From the NCBI RefSeq assembly GCF_003429105.1, contig NZ_QVTD01000005.1, positions 1-64,000 on the forward strand: 64,000 nucleotides of DNA. Direction: 5' to 3'. The notes under the pieces are model-generated. The model did not search any database. It saw nothing but the letters and a program-made list of their open reading frames with translations, and was not told the DNA's origin. The translations under genes were made by a program, and so were the position numbers. Below are positions 17,093 to 26,643 of the stretch, in pieces. This DNA is from Peribacillus glennii (lineage in GTDB: Bacteria > Bacillota > Bacilli > Bacillales > DSM-1321). How positions within the stretch are numbered: the first letter of the stretch is position 1; each line of letters opens with the position of its first letter.

Positions 17093-19354
17093 CTAGCTGC
17101 CGAGCTTGGTACAAATTTTCTCTGTAAACTCCTTAATATTAATCGGTTTTGTTAAGTAGTCATCGAATCCTTTATCCAAGGCGAACTTAATATCCTTTTC
17201 CATCGCATTTGCGCTTAATGCTATGATCGGTATGTCATTCGTCAAATCGTTCTCCTTTAGTCTATCGAAAACCTGGTATCCATCCGTATCATGAAGGTTA
17301 ATATCCAGGAGGATTAAATCGGCTTTATGCCTTGTTGCCAATTTTATGCCGTCTTCACCTGTATTTGCAGCTAACAGATTAACACCTACTGAAGCCAATA
17401 CTTTATTTACCAGGTGGAGGTTGGACTCATTGTCTTCTATATAGAGCACTGTATAGTTCGTCAAAGCCGGTTTCACAATATTTGTATTCACTTCTTTTTC
17501 AGATGCACCCTCGGTCCCGCGGTCATATACTGGGAAACTTATGGAGAAAACACTGCCTATTCCGACACTGCTCTGAACCCCAATCTTTCCTCCCATGAGA
17601 TTAACCAGCTGCTTTACTAAAGCCAATCCTATACCCGCACCTTGTTGTTTTCTATGAGTAATCCTGTAAAAAGGGTGGAATATTTTTTCGCATTCGTCGT
17701 TTGAAAAACCCCATCCTGTATCAATGATGTGAATAACCAGGTTGTTCCCTTCCATTATGGAAGAAATGGTGACCTGACCACTTTTCCGGTTATATTTTAT
17801 GGCATTATCCAGAAGATTAAGCAGGATTTGTTTTAGCCTGACAGGGTCGACAAAAAGGGTGATGTCCTCACAGTGCTCGATTTGTTTGTGGAATGTAATG
17901 TTCTTGCTGATAGCCATTGGCTGAAGAGTATTGATACATTCATTAGCGATTTCCACAAAATTGGTTTTATCACAGAATACCTTTAATTTACCCGTCTCTA
18001 TCCTGGACAAATCAAGCATTTCATTAATCAGATTAAGCAGATGGCGCCCACTGTTCAAAATCTCCTGCACAAAGTCAAGGTGTTTATCCTGCAGGGTCCG
18101 GTCCATTTCAAGCAATTGGGCAAAACCGAGTATTCCGTTCAGTGGTGTCCGCAATTCATGGCTCATTTTAGAAAGGAAATCCGATTTGGCAAAATTCGCT
18201 TTTTCCGCTTCTTCCTTAGACAAAAGGATAGATCTTTCCATGATCTTCCTTTCTGTAATATCCTGAAGCTCCCACAAATTTGCTATGGCATTTTTGTTCG
18301 TCCGGAAAGGGAAGTAATTACATTGAATAATCCTCCCCGCTAATGTTTCAATTTGTATGGAAGCCTTTTCTCGTTTTTTTACCACTTCTACTGTAGAGGC
18401 CGCAGAAAAAAAACTATGTAGATATGTAATGTGTTTTCCGATATAGAATTCAACATCTTCCTTTAGCCCAAACATCTCATGGGCCCTCTGATTCATCAAG
18501 GTTATATTTCTGTTCCTGTCAGAGGCAATGATGCCATTGTCCAGAATATCCAATAAGTTTTTTTGAAAGGAATGGGATTCCAGCAAGCGGGTTTCCTGTT
18601 CCTTTTGCAGGGTGATGTCTTTGATGGAAATAAGTGCAGCAGTTTCTTGATCCAGTGTGATGGGCAGAGGAGTTGCATTGACAGAAATCCACTTGATATT
18701 TAGATTCTTTTCTTTCACCCCAAGGACAACATCACTAAAAGAAATCCCTTTTTCGTAAGTTTCAACGCCAGGTAACTGGTCATAAGAAAGAGGTTTGCCG
18801 TCCTCTGTTACAAACTCAACGCCATATCTCTCCTTAAGGGTGGGTTGGTCATAAATGCCGGATAAATTCACGCCCAAAATCCTTCCCACATTTTCATTTA
18901 ACGTCTCTACCCTCTTGTCCTTGCCCATGATAAAAATACCTTCTGACATTGTATTCAAAACGGATCCATACAAGTTTTCCTTCTGGCGGTTTTCCGCGAG
19001 CAGGTTTTTCTTGTCCGATATATCGATACAGGATGCCATCACTTCGATCACGGAACCATTTTGTACAACAGGCATTAAAGAGGCCACATAATTCACCTCA
19101 TTAATTGTGCTCTCGTACTGGACATTCTTCCCTGCCCACGCTTGTTGGTAGAAAACCAGCTTTTGTTTAGCTACGCTTTTTTCCTCAAAATCATCCAATA
19201 CGCGGCCTAAAATATCAGCTGGAGTGAATCCCATTTTAGATAGCAGCCCACCTTCACAAAAGGTATGGATGAATCTTTCACCTTCCTTTACAAATTTAAA
19301 TACCAAGCCAATATCTGAAGGGTCGAGCTGTTTAACGTCTCCATATCTTCTCAT
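17093..19354 (-). CDS. Hybrid sensor histidine kinase (PAS-PAS-PAS-HisKA-HATPase-REC)
   Basis: A 753-residue soluble protein. Three PAS-like regions (about 12-115, 125-250, 262-370) are followed by HisKA with SDFLSKMSHELRTPLNGILG and phospho-acceptor His399, a HATPase domain with DNAIKYN and GAGIGLALVKQLVNLMGG, and a C-terminal receiver domain (about 635-753) with LLDINLHDTDG and PIIALSANAM. No membrane segments, so it senses cytoplasmic signals. No HPt domain or partner regulator is adjacent, so the output is unknown. Such stand-alone kinases often feed the sporulation phosphorelay, but that is inference. Confidence 0.9.
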   Translation of the reverse strand: MRRYGDVKQLDPSDIGLVFKFVKEGERFIHTFCEGGLLSKMGFTPADILGRVLDDFEEKSVAKQKLVFYQQAWAGKNVQYESTINEVNYVASLMPVVQNGSVIEVMASCIDISDKKNLLAENRQKENLYGSVLNTMSEGIFIMGKDKRVETLNENVGRILGVNLSGIYDQPTLKERYGVEFVTEDGKPLSYDQLPGVETYEKGISFSDVVLGVKEKNLNIKWISVNATPLPITLDQETAALISIKDITLQKEQETRLLESHSFQKNLLDILDNGIIASDRNRNITLMNQRAHEMFGLKEDVEFYIGKHITYLHSFFSAASTVEVVKKREKASIQIETLAGRIIQCNYFPFRTNKNAIANLWELQDITERKIMERSILLSKEEAEKANFAKSDFLSKMSHELRTPLNGILGFAQLLEMDRTLQDKHLDFVQEILNSGRHLLNLINEMLDLSRIETGKLKVFCDKTNFVEIANECINTLQPMAISKNITFHKQIEHCEDITLFVDPVRLKQILLNLLDNAIKYNRKSGQVTISSIMEGNNLVIHIIDTGWGFSNDECEKIFHPFYRITHRKQQGAGIGLALVKQLVNLMGGKIGVQSSVGIGSVFSISFPVYDRGTEGASEKEVNTNIVKPALTNYTVLYIEDNESNLHLVNKVLASVGVNLLAANTGEDGIKLATRHKADLILLDINLHDTDGYQVFDRLKENDLTNDIPIIALSANAMEKDIKFALDKGFDDYLTKPINIKEFTEKICTKLGS

Positions 19355-19489
19355 CTTCTTTTTCTCCTAAAAATTAATGCCAAACATTAATCATTTATAT
19401 TGTAAAGTATCCCGTTACCTGAACAATTCCCTTTTTTCAGACTATAGTATATATTTTATAGCAATTATTTTTGCTTTTATATATAAACT

Positions 19490-19519
19490 AAAAAAAGAGT
19501 CCGCTTTTTAAGGACTCTT
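19490..19519 (-). terminator. Terminator of cwlJ
   Basis: AAGAGTCC and GGACTCTT with a 9-nt loop; on the minus strand followed by a T-run. Confidence 0.8.
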
Positions 19520-19543
19520 CCTATTTTTCGTATTTTATAATTC

Positions 19544-19972
19544 TTAGAATGTATTATATACATTTTCACATTCTTCGCCTGTCGGCTGATAAAAGCAATG
19601 GAGCTTAAAACGTGCTACCAGCGGCTGATTATACCATGTCGCAGGGCAATTTCCCGCCGGCCTGAAATACCATAAAGCATATTTCGACGGCCAGATCCTC
19701 TCTCCATTCACCGCCCTGCGCGCCAATCTCCTTTCTCTTTCTCTAGGACTTTGATAAAAGTATCCCTTTTGCACAGCTTCAAAAGCGTGTTCCTGATAAA
19801 CCATTTGGGGGATGGTTCTTAATCCCCTAAAATCGGAGCAATTCGCCCGGATGCGGTTAATCCCAACGTTGCCGACCATCAGCATCCCTTGAATGCCCTC
19901 GCCTTCAGCTTCCGCCCTAAGCAATCTTGCCAATAAATCGATATCTTGCTGCCTGGCTTTTACAACTGCCAT
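19544..19972 (-). CDS. cwlJ: Spore cortex-lytic hydrolase CwlJ
   Basis: A 142-residue Hydrolase_2 (SleB/CwlJ) catalytic domain with no signal peptide or binding domain, the same length as B. subtilis CwlJ. Conserved features: LARLLRAEAEGEG with the catalytic Glu, GMLMVGNVGINRI, WYFRPAGNCPATWYNQP and the C-terminal CFYQPTGEECENVYNTF. CwlJ sits in the spore coat and cuts cortex peptidoglycan during germination triggered by Ca-dipicolinate. The partner gerQ is not in this window. Single gene with its own terminator. Confidence 0.95.
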   Translation of the reverse strand: MAVVKARQQDIDLLARLLRAEAEGEGIQGMLMVGNVGINRIRANCSDFRGLRTIPQMVYQEHAFEAVQKGYFYQSPRERERRLARRAVNGERIWPSKYALWYFRPAGNCPATWYNQPLVARFKLHCFYQPTGEECENVYNTF

Positions 19973-20135
19973 TCCTCCACCACCTAAGGAATTATTCCCT
20001 TTATCATATTCCAGCCCACCGGAATGATGACCTCTTATTTGTAAAATTTGCCCATAGAAAGAAGGACATCAAGCCTATTTCTTGTCCATATTCTTTACAA
20101 TCCCTGTATTAACCCATATGATTTCTTTTGGATGC

Positions 20136-20166
20136 TTGCCAACGAATTTTATTTTATTGGTATAAT
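20136..20166 (+). promoter_or_regulatory. Probable promoter of the amino acid permease
   Basis: TATAAT at 20161-20166 with an upstream TG (TGGTATAAT, extended -10) and TTGCCA at 20136-20141, spacer 19 bp. Confidence 0.55.
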
Positions 20167-20223
20167 AAATAAGTGAAAACATTATCTTGACTACGCCACT
20201 TATTACCAGCAAAGGAGAAACAT

Positions 20224-21594
20224 ATGCAAAACAAGGGCGAAGATTCACAATTACATAGGGGATTGGAACAAAGGCACATCACATTAATGTCACTCGGTGC
20301 AGCAATTGGCGTTGGTTTATTTCTCGGTTCGGCAAATGCAATCAAACTGGCGGGCCCGGGGATTTTATTAGCCTATGCCGTAGGGGGCCTTGTGATTTTC
20401 TTAATTATGAGGGCCCTTGGTGAAATGGCGATCAAAAATCCGGTTGCAGGCTCCTTCAGCCGTTACGCGAGGAATTATATCGGACCGCTTGCCGGCTTCA
20501 TCACCGGGTGGAATTATTGGTTTTTATGGATTGTAACTTGTATGGCGGAAATCACGGCAGTGGGAATATATATGCAGTATTGGTTCCCGGGAACACCTCA
20601 ATGGGCCTGGGCCCTGGGCGCCCTCATCATCATGGCGTCTGTCAATTTCCTCGCAGTTAAAGCCTATGGCGAATTGGAGTTTTGGTTTGCCTTGATAAAA
20701 ATTATCACGATTGTCTTAATGATCGTCTTTGGACTCGGGACGATACTTTTCGGAATTGGCAACGGCGGGGTTGCAACCGGGTTTAGCAATCTGTATACAC
20801 ATGGAGGATTCTTGCCGAACGGACTATCCGGGGTACTGCTTTCCTTGCAGATGGTCATGTTCGCTTATCTTGGAGTGGAAATGCTCGGAGTTACGGCGGG
20901 TGAAGTCAAAAATCCAAAGAAGGCATTGGCCCGTGCCATTGATTCTGTCTTCTGGCGCATCCTCGTCTTCTATGTACTATCGTTGACTGTCATTATGTCC
21001 ATATATCCTTGGGATGAAATCAGCCCAAAGAATAGCCCATTCGTTATGACCTTTGAACAGATCGGGATCAGGGGGGCTGCTGGATTCATTAACTTTGTTG
21101 TCCTTACCGCTGCCTTGTCATCTTGTAACAGCGGCATTTTCAGCACAGCGAGAATGCTGTTTAATCTCGCGCAGCAAAAGGAAGCGCCAAAAAGCTTCGA
21201 GCGTACAACGAAAAGTGGTGTTCCCGGCCTCGCGGTAGTTGTCTCGGCAATCGTTCTATTGATTGGTGTCTACTTGAACTATATTGTATCCGAAAAGGTA
21301 TTCAACTGGGTTACGAGCATTGCAACGTTCGGTGCAATTTGGACATGGGGGACAATATTGATTTCACAGCTTCGATTCAGAAAAAGGATCGATGCGAAGG
21401 AAAAGGACAAGCTGGAATACAGGATGCCCTGGTATCCATTCAGTTCGTATTTCGCACTGGCCTTTTTACTTTTGGTAGTCGTGCTTATGGGCTTTTCTGA
21501 AAATACCGCGGTCGCCCTGATTGTCGGTCCGATTTGGATCCTGCTTCTCGTAGCATGCTACTTCGGTTTTGGATTGAATAAGAAAAAAGGCTGA
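20224..21594 (+). CDS. APC-family amino acid permease
   Basis: A 456-residue protein with about twelve membrane segments. The N-terminus LHRGLEQRHITLMSLGAAIG and VGLFLGSANAIKLAGPGILL is typical of the amino acid transporter (AAT) branch that includes B. subtilis AapA and YtnA-type and E. coli ProY-type permeases. EVKNPKKALARAIDSVFWRI is the conserved inner loop. CAAAGGAG precedes the ATG by about 6-7 nt. It likely imports a small neutral amino acid by proton symport; the substrate is not determinable here. Monocistronic. Confidence 0.88.
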   Translation: MQNKGEDSQLHRGLEQRHITLMSLGAAIGVGLFLGSANAIKLAGPGILLAYAVGGLVIFLIMRALGEMAIKNPVAGSFSRYARNYIGPLAGFITGWNYWFLWIVTCMAEITAVGIYMQYWFPGTPQWAWALGALIIMASVNFLAVKAYGELEFWFALIKIITIVLMIVFGLGTILFGIGNGGVATGFSNLYTHGGFLPNGLSGVLLSLQMVMFAYLGVEMLGVTAGEVKNPKKALARAIDSVFWRILVFYVLSLTVIMSIYPWDEISPKNSPFVMTFEQIGIRGAAGFINFVVLTAALSSCNSGIFSTARMLFNLAQQKEAPKSFERTTKSGVPGLAVVVSAIVLLIGVYLNYIVSEKVFNWVTSIATFGAIWTWGTILISQLRFRKRIDAKEKDKLEYRMPWYPFSSYFALAFLLLVVVLMGFSENTAVALIVGPIWILLLVACYFGFGLNKKKG

Positions 21595-21670
21595 CATACA
21601 AGGGGTCTTCACCCATAAAACTTCTATATTTAAATCTCAAAGCAAGGTTCAGATCTAAATGTAGAGTTGT

Positions 21671-21683
21671 GGGGTCTGACCCC
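21671..21683. repeat. REP-like palindrome GGGGTCTGACCCC
   Basis: Six-base arms with a one-base centre, followed by TTTGC. Palindromes of this form occur in many copies in some genomes next to Y1-type transposases. No transposase is nearby, so this may be a stray copy; it is convergently placed between the permease and the DUF4349 gene. Confidence 0.4.
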
Positions 21684-21704
21684 TTTGCTTCCTGCGTCAT
21701 CCTC

Positions 21705-22604
21705 TTACATGGAATCTTTTTTATTGCCCCTTTTCTTTATCGCCCGGTACACAATCCATATAGCCCCCAGCATAATTATAATCACTGGCAAATTGCCCAG
21801 GATAAAAACGCAAATCGCAGAAAGGGTCGCCAGCAAGAAATTGATGCTTCCCGCGAACTGTTTTTTCGTTTTTTCCCAAGTATTTAAGTCTTCCTTATCA
21901 ATATTAGGGACAATGACTTTCTCTTCAAAAGTATTGATCGTTACCGTTGAGTAAGAAACCTGATTATTGAGGAACTTCATCCTGCCCATGATCGTTTCTA
22001 TTTCTTCCTGCACCTTTCCCAGATCTGTTGAAATTTGCAGGAGATCTTCTGTCCTTTCTGCTTCTTTCAAAAATTCCAGCAGCCGGGCTTCAACTGTCCT
22101 TTTCGATTTCAACCGTGATTCCAGGTCTACATATTCTTCGGTCACATCTTCGCCCTTTACTGAGCGTTCAATTACCTTTGCCGCTGCTCCTTCTGCTTCA
22201 CCAAGGAACTTCTGAAAGCTCTTTTCGGGAATTCGTGCTACCATGGTTCCACTTAAAAACCCTTCGCTTTCAGAATATACATTCGACTGTACAATATACC
22301 CTCCATAACTCTGCACTTTTTCTTCAAGTTTCAGATGGGTCTTTTCAAGGTTTTTCACCTCAAGCTGGAGATCGGCATTATGGATGATCATCCTGTCAGC
22401 TTTGGGTTCCGTTTGTTCCGATTCGCCGGAATTCCCCCCCTTTTCGTTGGCTGATTTCGATTCCGAGGTCTGATTCATATCCGCAGCCTGCTTTCCACCT
22501 GAGGCTGCCTTGTCACTTGTACTGGATTCATTATTTTCTGAACATCCTGCAAGCATGAACAATAAAAGAAAAATATAAATGGCAGTGGCCTTCTTCCATT
22601 TCAT
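21705..22604 (-). CDS. DUF4349-family lipoprotein
   Basis: A 299-residue exported protein with lipobox LAGC (Cys about 20), a low-complexity Ser/Gly/Glu linker (about 22-65), a DUF4349 domain (MIIHNADLQLEVKNLEKTHL onward), a central coiled coil (about 150-215) and one C-terminal membrane segment (about 260-282) with a basic tail. So it is anchored at both ends. The function of DUF4349 proteins is unknown. It is not in an operon. Confidence 0.85.
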   Translation of the reverse strand: MKWKKATAIYIFLLLFMLAGCSENNESSTSDKAASGGKQAADMNQTSESKSANEKGGNSGESEQTEPKADRMIIHNADLQLEVKNLEKTHLKLEEKVQSYGGYIVQSNVYSESEGFLSGTMVARIPEKSFQKFLGEAEGAAAKVIERSVKGEDVTEEYVDLESRLKSKRTVEARLLEFLKEAERTEDLLQISTDLGKVQEEIETIMGRMKFLNNQVSYSTVTINTFEEKVIVPNIDKEDLNTWEKTKKQFAGSINFLLATLSAICVFILGNLPVIIIMLGAIWIVYRAIKKRGNKKDSM

Positions 22605-22781
22605 CGTCTATTCCCCCTTCTTTATATGAGGAGACGAAATGGGGTAAAAGTTAGTTACAGCTTTTAGCAGAATTATTAGAAAACTTGCCGATTGGCTTGC
22701 CTGTAAAGTCGAACACTAAGGACGTGGCACTTAGCTGTGATCTGATTTATACAGATAAGAAATTTATACTCTCTTATCTGC

Positions 22782-22817
22782 AAAAAAAACCTTGCTGCTA
22801 ACGCAGCAAGGTTTTCT
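22782..22817 (-). terminator. Terminator of the nucleotidase gene
   Basis: On the minus strand AAACCTTGCTGC, loop GTTA, GCAGCAAGGTTT, then TTTTT. Strong perfect stem. Confidence 0.9.
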
Positions 22818-22820
22818 TAT

Positions 22821-25800
22821 TTATCTTTTATTGGTGATGCGCCCTTCTACTGCTGCCCTAATTTTGCCGCCGTTGAACGTTTCCTTCACATAATTTACGA
22901 AGGCATCAAGGTCAACAGAGCCATATGTTCTTTCTTTTCCTTTCAGGACAAGATAGCTATCTCCGCCGTTTGCCATAAAGTCATTCACCACAGCAGTATA
23001 CTCCTGGTCATCTTCAATTGGTGTGCCATCGGTTTTTGTTAATTCAACCACACGATCTGCTACCGGCTGGCTGAAGTCAGCAGTATATTTCAAGCCTGAT
23101 ATTTGCAGTGTTTTTGGGGACCCTTCAATGGCCCATTGCTGCTGCAGCAATGTTTTTATTTCCGCACCGGTCAGTGTGAGCTTGACAAGCACGTTTCCAA
23201 ACGGCTGGATTTTCGCAAAATCGGCATATGTGACAGTTCCTTGAGGAATATCTGCACGGATTCCCCCTGGATTCATGAATGCGAAATCAGAGTTCAGATC
23301 GGCTTTCATGGAATCGGCAATCAGGTTTCCTAGCGCGGACTCTTCATTATAAGCATTTGCTTTTGTAATCGGAGCATCCGTTGTACCAAGCGGTTCCTTT
23401 AACTCCGGGAACATATCAAGATATTTGTTAATCAATGCAGTCGTTTCTGCATCCGGTGTAACGCCATCTTGAACCACTGTGACAATTTCAGCTGACTTTT
23501 TCACAATATCATTTGTTGTTGGATCAACTTCAAGATCGACATCTTCAAATGCCGTTCCATAGGAATATGCCTGGACAATTAGCTTGTTATCAATGATGTT
23601 ATTCAGCTTAGCATGGTTGTCGCCTGCAAATATGACATCGACTTCATCATCAACCGTATTCGCAAGATCCACTGCCTCTCCCGTAACAACACCATTTCTG
23701 TCGCTGCCGGGATCATGGGAAATCACCACAATGGATTCAACGCCTTTTTGCTTTAGTTCGCCCACCGCTTTGTTCACAGCCGTTGCTTGATCAATAAACT
23801 CTATCTTCTCAATTCCGGCAGGATTTACTTTCGACGGTGTTGCGTTTGTTACGACACCGATAAACCCGATGTCAATACCGCCGACTTTCTTGACAGTATA
23901 AGGATCCAAGATTGGTTTTTTCGTATCTTTATAGACTACATTTGCGACAACGTAAGGAAAATTTAATTTATCAAACACTACATCAGAGGTAGGTGATTTT
24001 CCGCCATTGATTTGGGCCATTAATGTATCAAGGCCCCTATCAAATTCATGGTTTCCTACCGTACCGACGTCAAAGCCCATATTATTCAAGAATTCCAATG
24101 TCGGTTTGTCCTGCAGCTTGGATGAAACCGGCGCGCTTGCACCGACAGCATCACCTGCGGATATCAACAATGTATGTTCTGGATTCTGTGCTTCCCTTTG
24201 TTTCAGATGTGTTGCCAGGTAATCCGCACGTCCTTGTTTAACCCCGCCAAATTCGGATGTTGTATCCAATTGGCCATGCAGGTCATTGATTCCTAACAGT
24301 TGAACTTTTACGTTTTCAGGCTTCTCGCCTTGAAGATCAAACTTGAAGGTACCGAACCCTTTTTCGTCCGTTTTTCCTGTGTAAGAAATTTTGCTGTCGG
24401 CCGGTAAATATTCTGCACCTTTTGGTGATGAGCTGAATGTAACATTTACATCGCCATAAATCGGAGCAATTGACCAGTTGTTATCTGCAGTTGGATTGAT
24501 TTCTTTTTTCTCGGTGATGTAATCCATTAAAATCTGGCGGTTTTCATCTGGAGAATCGACCACATATTCGCTTCCTTTAACTCCCGGGAAGTTTCCGCCG
24601 CCCCCAGCCCGGTAGTTATTTGTAACGACGATAAAGTCCTGTACAGGGTCAACTGGCTGTCCATTATAGGTTAGGTTTTTGATGCGGCTCGAATCTGAAA
24701 TTTTATTGCCTTTTATATCATAACGGGCAGGCTTTGTAACGTCGATTTGGTACTGTACCCCATCGATAATATCAAAGTTATAAACCTGGAAGCTATCATT
24801 CAACAGCTTTTGTTCTTCTGTTTTGGCAGGGTCGATTGTGTTGAATTTACCCGCTGACATTTCAAGCCATTCTTTAACAACCGAGCCTTTTACTTTAATC
24901 GCTTTAAGCGTGTTGTCGTAAAGGTACAGGTCACCGGCGCTTCTGATAGTCAAATCGCCTGTCTTGATCTCAGTGTACTCTTCCACACCATTGCGTCCCG
25001 CTTTGAAAGGAGCTCCGACTGAAAGGATAGGAAGATCTTTGTATTGTGGCTTGTTAGCCGCGACATACTTTTCTACATACCACTTTTGTGCATTCGTCAC
25101 TACTTGGACAGAAGGGTCATCCTGTACAAGAGCGAAGAAGCTGTGAATCGGTGCGCTAGTTTTGCCAATCGGTGTGTTCACATATTTAATGGTTGCTTCG
25201 TGGTCGGCTTTCACGGCTGCCACTACACGCTTGTCTTCCTCTGTCTTTTGGTTTGTTGCTTTGTCAAAGACAGTCCGGTTGGAAGACTGGGAATCTACGA
25301 CTTTCCACTTCCCTTTCACACGATGCACTTTAAGGTCGATAATTCCCAGGTTGCCTCCGCCGTATCCAGCCTGTACAGCAGGCACTCCATTAATTGTTCC
25401 TTTTGTATTGTCAACTCCAGGCAATACTTTGCCAATGCTGTCTTTAAAAAGGGCATCCAGCGTCTGTTCCGTGGCAGCAGGGAACACTTTATGAGTATGC
25501 GAAAAGGTAATCGCATCGATTCCCGGAACCTTGCTCAATGAATAAACGGCATCTTCCGTATTTCCAGTATCGCCGCTAAAGCCGGAATGGGTGAGGGCAA
25601 TGATGATATCCGCGCCTTTTTTCTTCATTTCCGGAATATATTTTTTTGCTGTTTCCACAATGCCTTTTGTTATGACTTTCCCTTCGAGGTGCGCCTTGTC
25701 CCAATCCATGATTTGCGGAGGGACGAAGCCTATATAGCCAATATCAACTTCTAACTCTTTACCATTCTTGGCCCTTACTTCCTTTTCAACGATTCTATAA

Positions 25801-26351
25801 GGGCGGAATTTATTTTTATCATTGTTGGGATTCTTATCATGATCATCGATATAAACATTTGCATTCACATATGGGAATCTGGCATCATTCACAGCTTCTT
25901 CCAAATAGTTCAGCCCATAGTTAAATTCATGGTTCCCGAATGTTGCCATGTCATATCCCAATTGATTCATAGCTTTATAGGCAGGATGTACTTCCCGCTT
26001 TTCGAGCGGGTCTACTTTTGCTTTATAAGTCCCCAATGGCGTCCCCTGGATTAAATCACCATTATCAACCAGAACACTGTTTTTCACTTCTTTTCTTGCC
26101 TGTTTAATCAGGGTGGCCGTACGTGATAGCCCGATAGAATCGGATGGCGCGTCCTTGAAATAATCATATCCTACCAGGTTTGTGTGGACATCGGTCGTTT
26201 CCATGATTCTTAGTGAAAACTCCGAGCTATGGCGAGGCTTTTTTTTATCGTGTCCGTGGGTCTTATCAGCAAAAGAAGGAATAGCAAATTGAGTTGTGGC
26301 TAATCCAATGGCAACTGACGAGGCTATCCATTTTTTCAATCGATGCTTCAT
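22821..26351 (-). CDS. Secreted two-module 2',3'-cyclic-nucleotide phosphodiesterase / 5'-nucleotidase (YfkN-like)
   Basis: About 1,176 residues. A signal peptide (basic start, hydrophobic IASSVAIGLATTQFAIP, cleavage after SFA) leads into two repeated nucleotidase units. Each has a calcineurin-like metal site: METTDVHTNLVGYDYF, NHEFNYG in the first and GINDLHGQ, GNHEFDRG in the second, followed by the C-terminal 5'-nucleotidase domain (NNYRAGGGGNFPG; NDFMANGGDSYLV). It releases phosphate and nucleosides from nucleotides outside the cell. B. subtilis YfkN is about 1,460 residues and carries a cell-wall sorting tail; no LPxTG tail is seen here, so the protein is probably secreted. The ATG at 26351 has GAGG at 9 nt; longer in-frame starts are less likely. 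Confidence 0.9.
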   Translation of the reverse strand: MKHRLKKWIASSVAIGLATTQFAIPSFADKTHGHDKKKPRHSSEFSLRIMETTDVHTNLVGYDYFKDAPSDSIGLSRTATLIKQARKEVKNSVLVDNGDLIQGTPLGTYKAKVDPLEKREVHPAYKAMNQLGYDMATFGNHEFNYGLNYLEEAVNDARFPYVNANVYIDDHDKNPNNDKNKFRPYRIVEKEVRAKNGKELEVDIGYIGFVPPQIMDWDKAHLEGKVITKGIVETAKKYIPEMKKKGADIIIALTHSGFSGDTGNTEDAVYSLSKVPGIDAITFSHTHKVFPAATEQTLDALFKDSIGKVLPGVDNTKGTINGVPAVQAGYGGGNLGIIDLKVHRVKGKWKVVDSQSSNRTVFDKATNQKTEEDKRVVAAVKADHEATIKYVNTPIGKTSAPIHSFFALVQDDPSVQVVTNAQKWYVEKYVAANKPQYKDLPILSVGAPFKAGRNGVEEYTEIKTGDLTIRSAGDLYLYDNTLKAIKVKGSVVKEWLEMSAGKFNTIDPAKTEEQKLLNDSFQVYNFDIIDGVQYQIDVTKPARYDIKGNKISDSSRIKNLTYNGQPVDPVQDFIVVTNNYRAGGGGNFPGVKGSEYVVDSPDENRQILMDYITEKKEINPTADNNWSIAPIYGDVNVTFSSSPKGAEYLPADSKISYTGKTDEKGFGTFKFDLQGEKPENVKVQLLGINDLHGQLDTTSEFGGVKQGRADYLATHLKQREAQNPEHTLLISAGDAVGASAPVSSKLQDKPTLEFLNNMGFDVGTVGNHEFDRGLDTLMAQINGGKSPTSDVVFDKLNFPYVVANVVYKDTKKPILDPYTVKKVGGIDIGFIGVVTNATPSKVNPAGIEKIEFIDQATAVNKAVGELKQKGVESIVVISHDPGSDRNGVVTGEAVDLANTVDDEVDVIFAGDNHAKLNNIIDNKLIVQAYSYGTAFEDVDLEVDPTTNDIVKKSAEIVTVVQDGVTPDAETTALINKYLDMFPELKEPLGTTDAPITKANAYNEESALGNLIADSMKADLNSDFAFMNPGGIRADIPQGTVTYADFAKIQPFGNVLVKLTLTGAEIKTLLQQQWAIEGSPKTLQISGLKYTADFSQPVADRVVELTKTDGTPIEDDQEYTAVVNDFMANGGDSYLVLKGKERTYGSVDLDAFVNYVKETFNGGKIRAAVEGRITNKR

Positions 26352-26550
26352 TAACATGTTCCTCACATTCCTCCCGGAAAAGTATAAAATCCTAGACCAA
26401 TATACCACGGTTATATTGATGCAGGATAAAAATTTTATATATTTAAAAAATTCAGTTAAAAAGGACTATCAGTGTGATCTTTTTAGATAAACACTTGTCC
26501 GTCCGATAGTTCTTAATCCCTGTTTTTTTGAAAATCTGTTATTTTCACGA

Positions 26551-26585
26551 AAAAAAGGCGGCCCCTTTTAATGGGCGCCAGGTTT
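26551..26585 (-). terminator. Terminator of the ZIP-like gene
   Basis: On the minus strand GGCGCCC, loop, GGGCCGCC and TTTTTTT. Confidence 0.65.
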
Positions 26586-26643
26586 TTCGCTGAATTTATC
26601 CTTGCATTAAACATCTTAGTTAACTTGGGCAGACGTCATGCAT

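Noticed and set aside
25044-25541. 165-codon plus-strand frame inside the nucleotidase gene
   Set aside because: It is antisense to a clear, conserved coding sequence and has no ribosome binding site.
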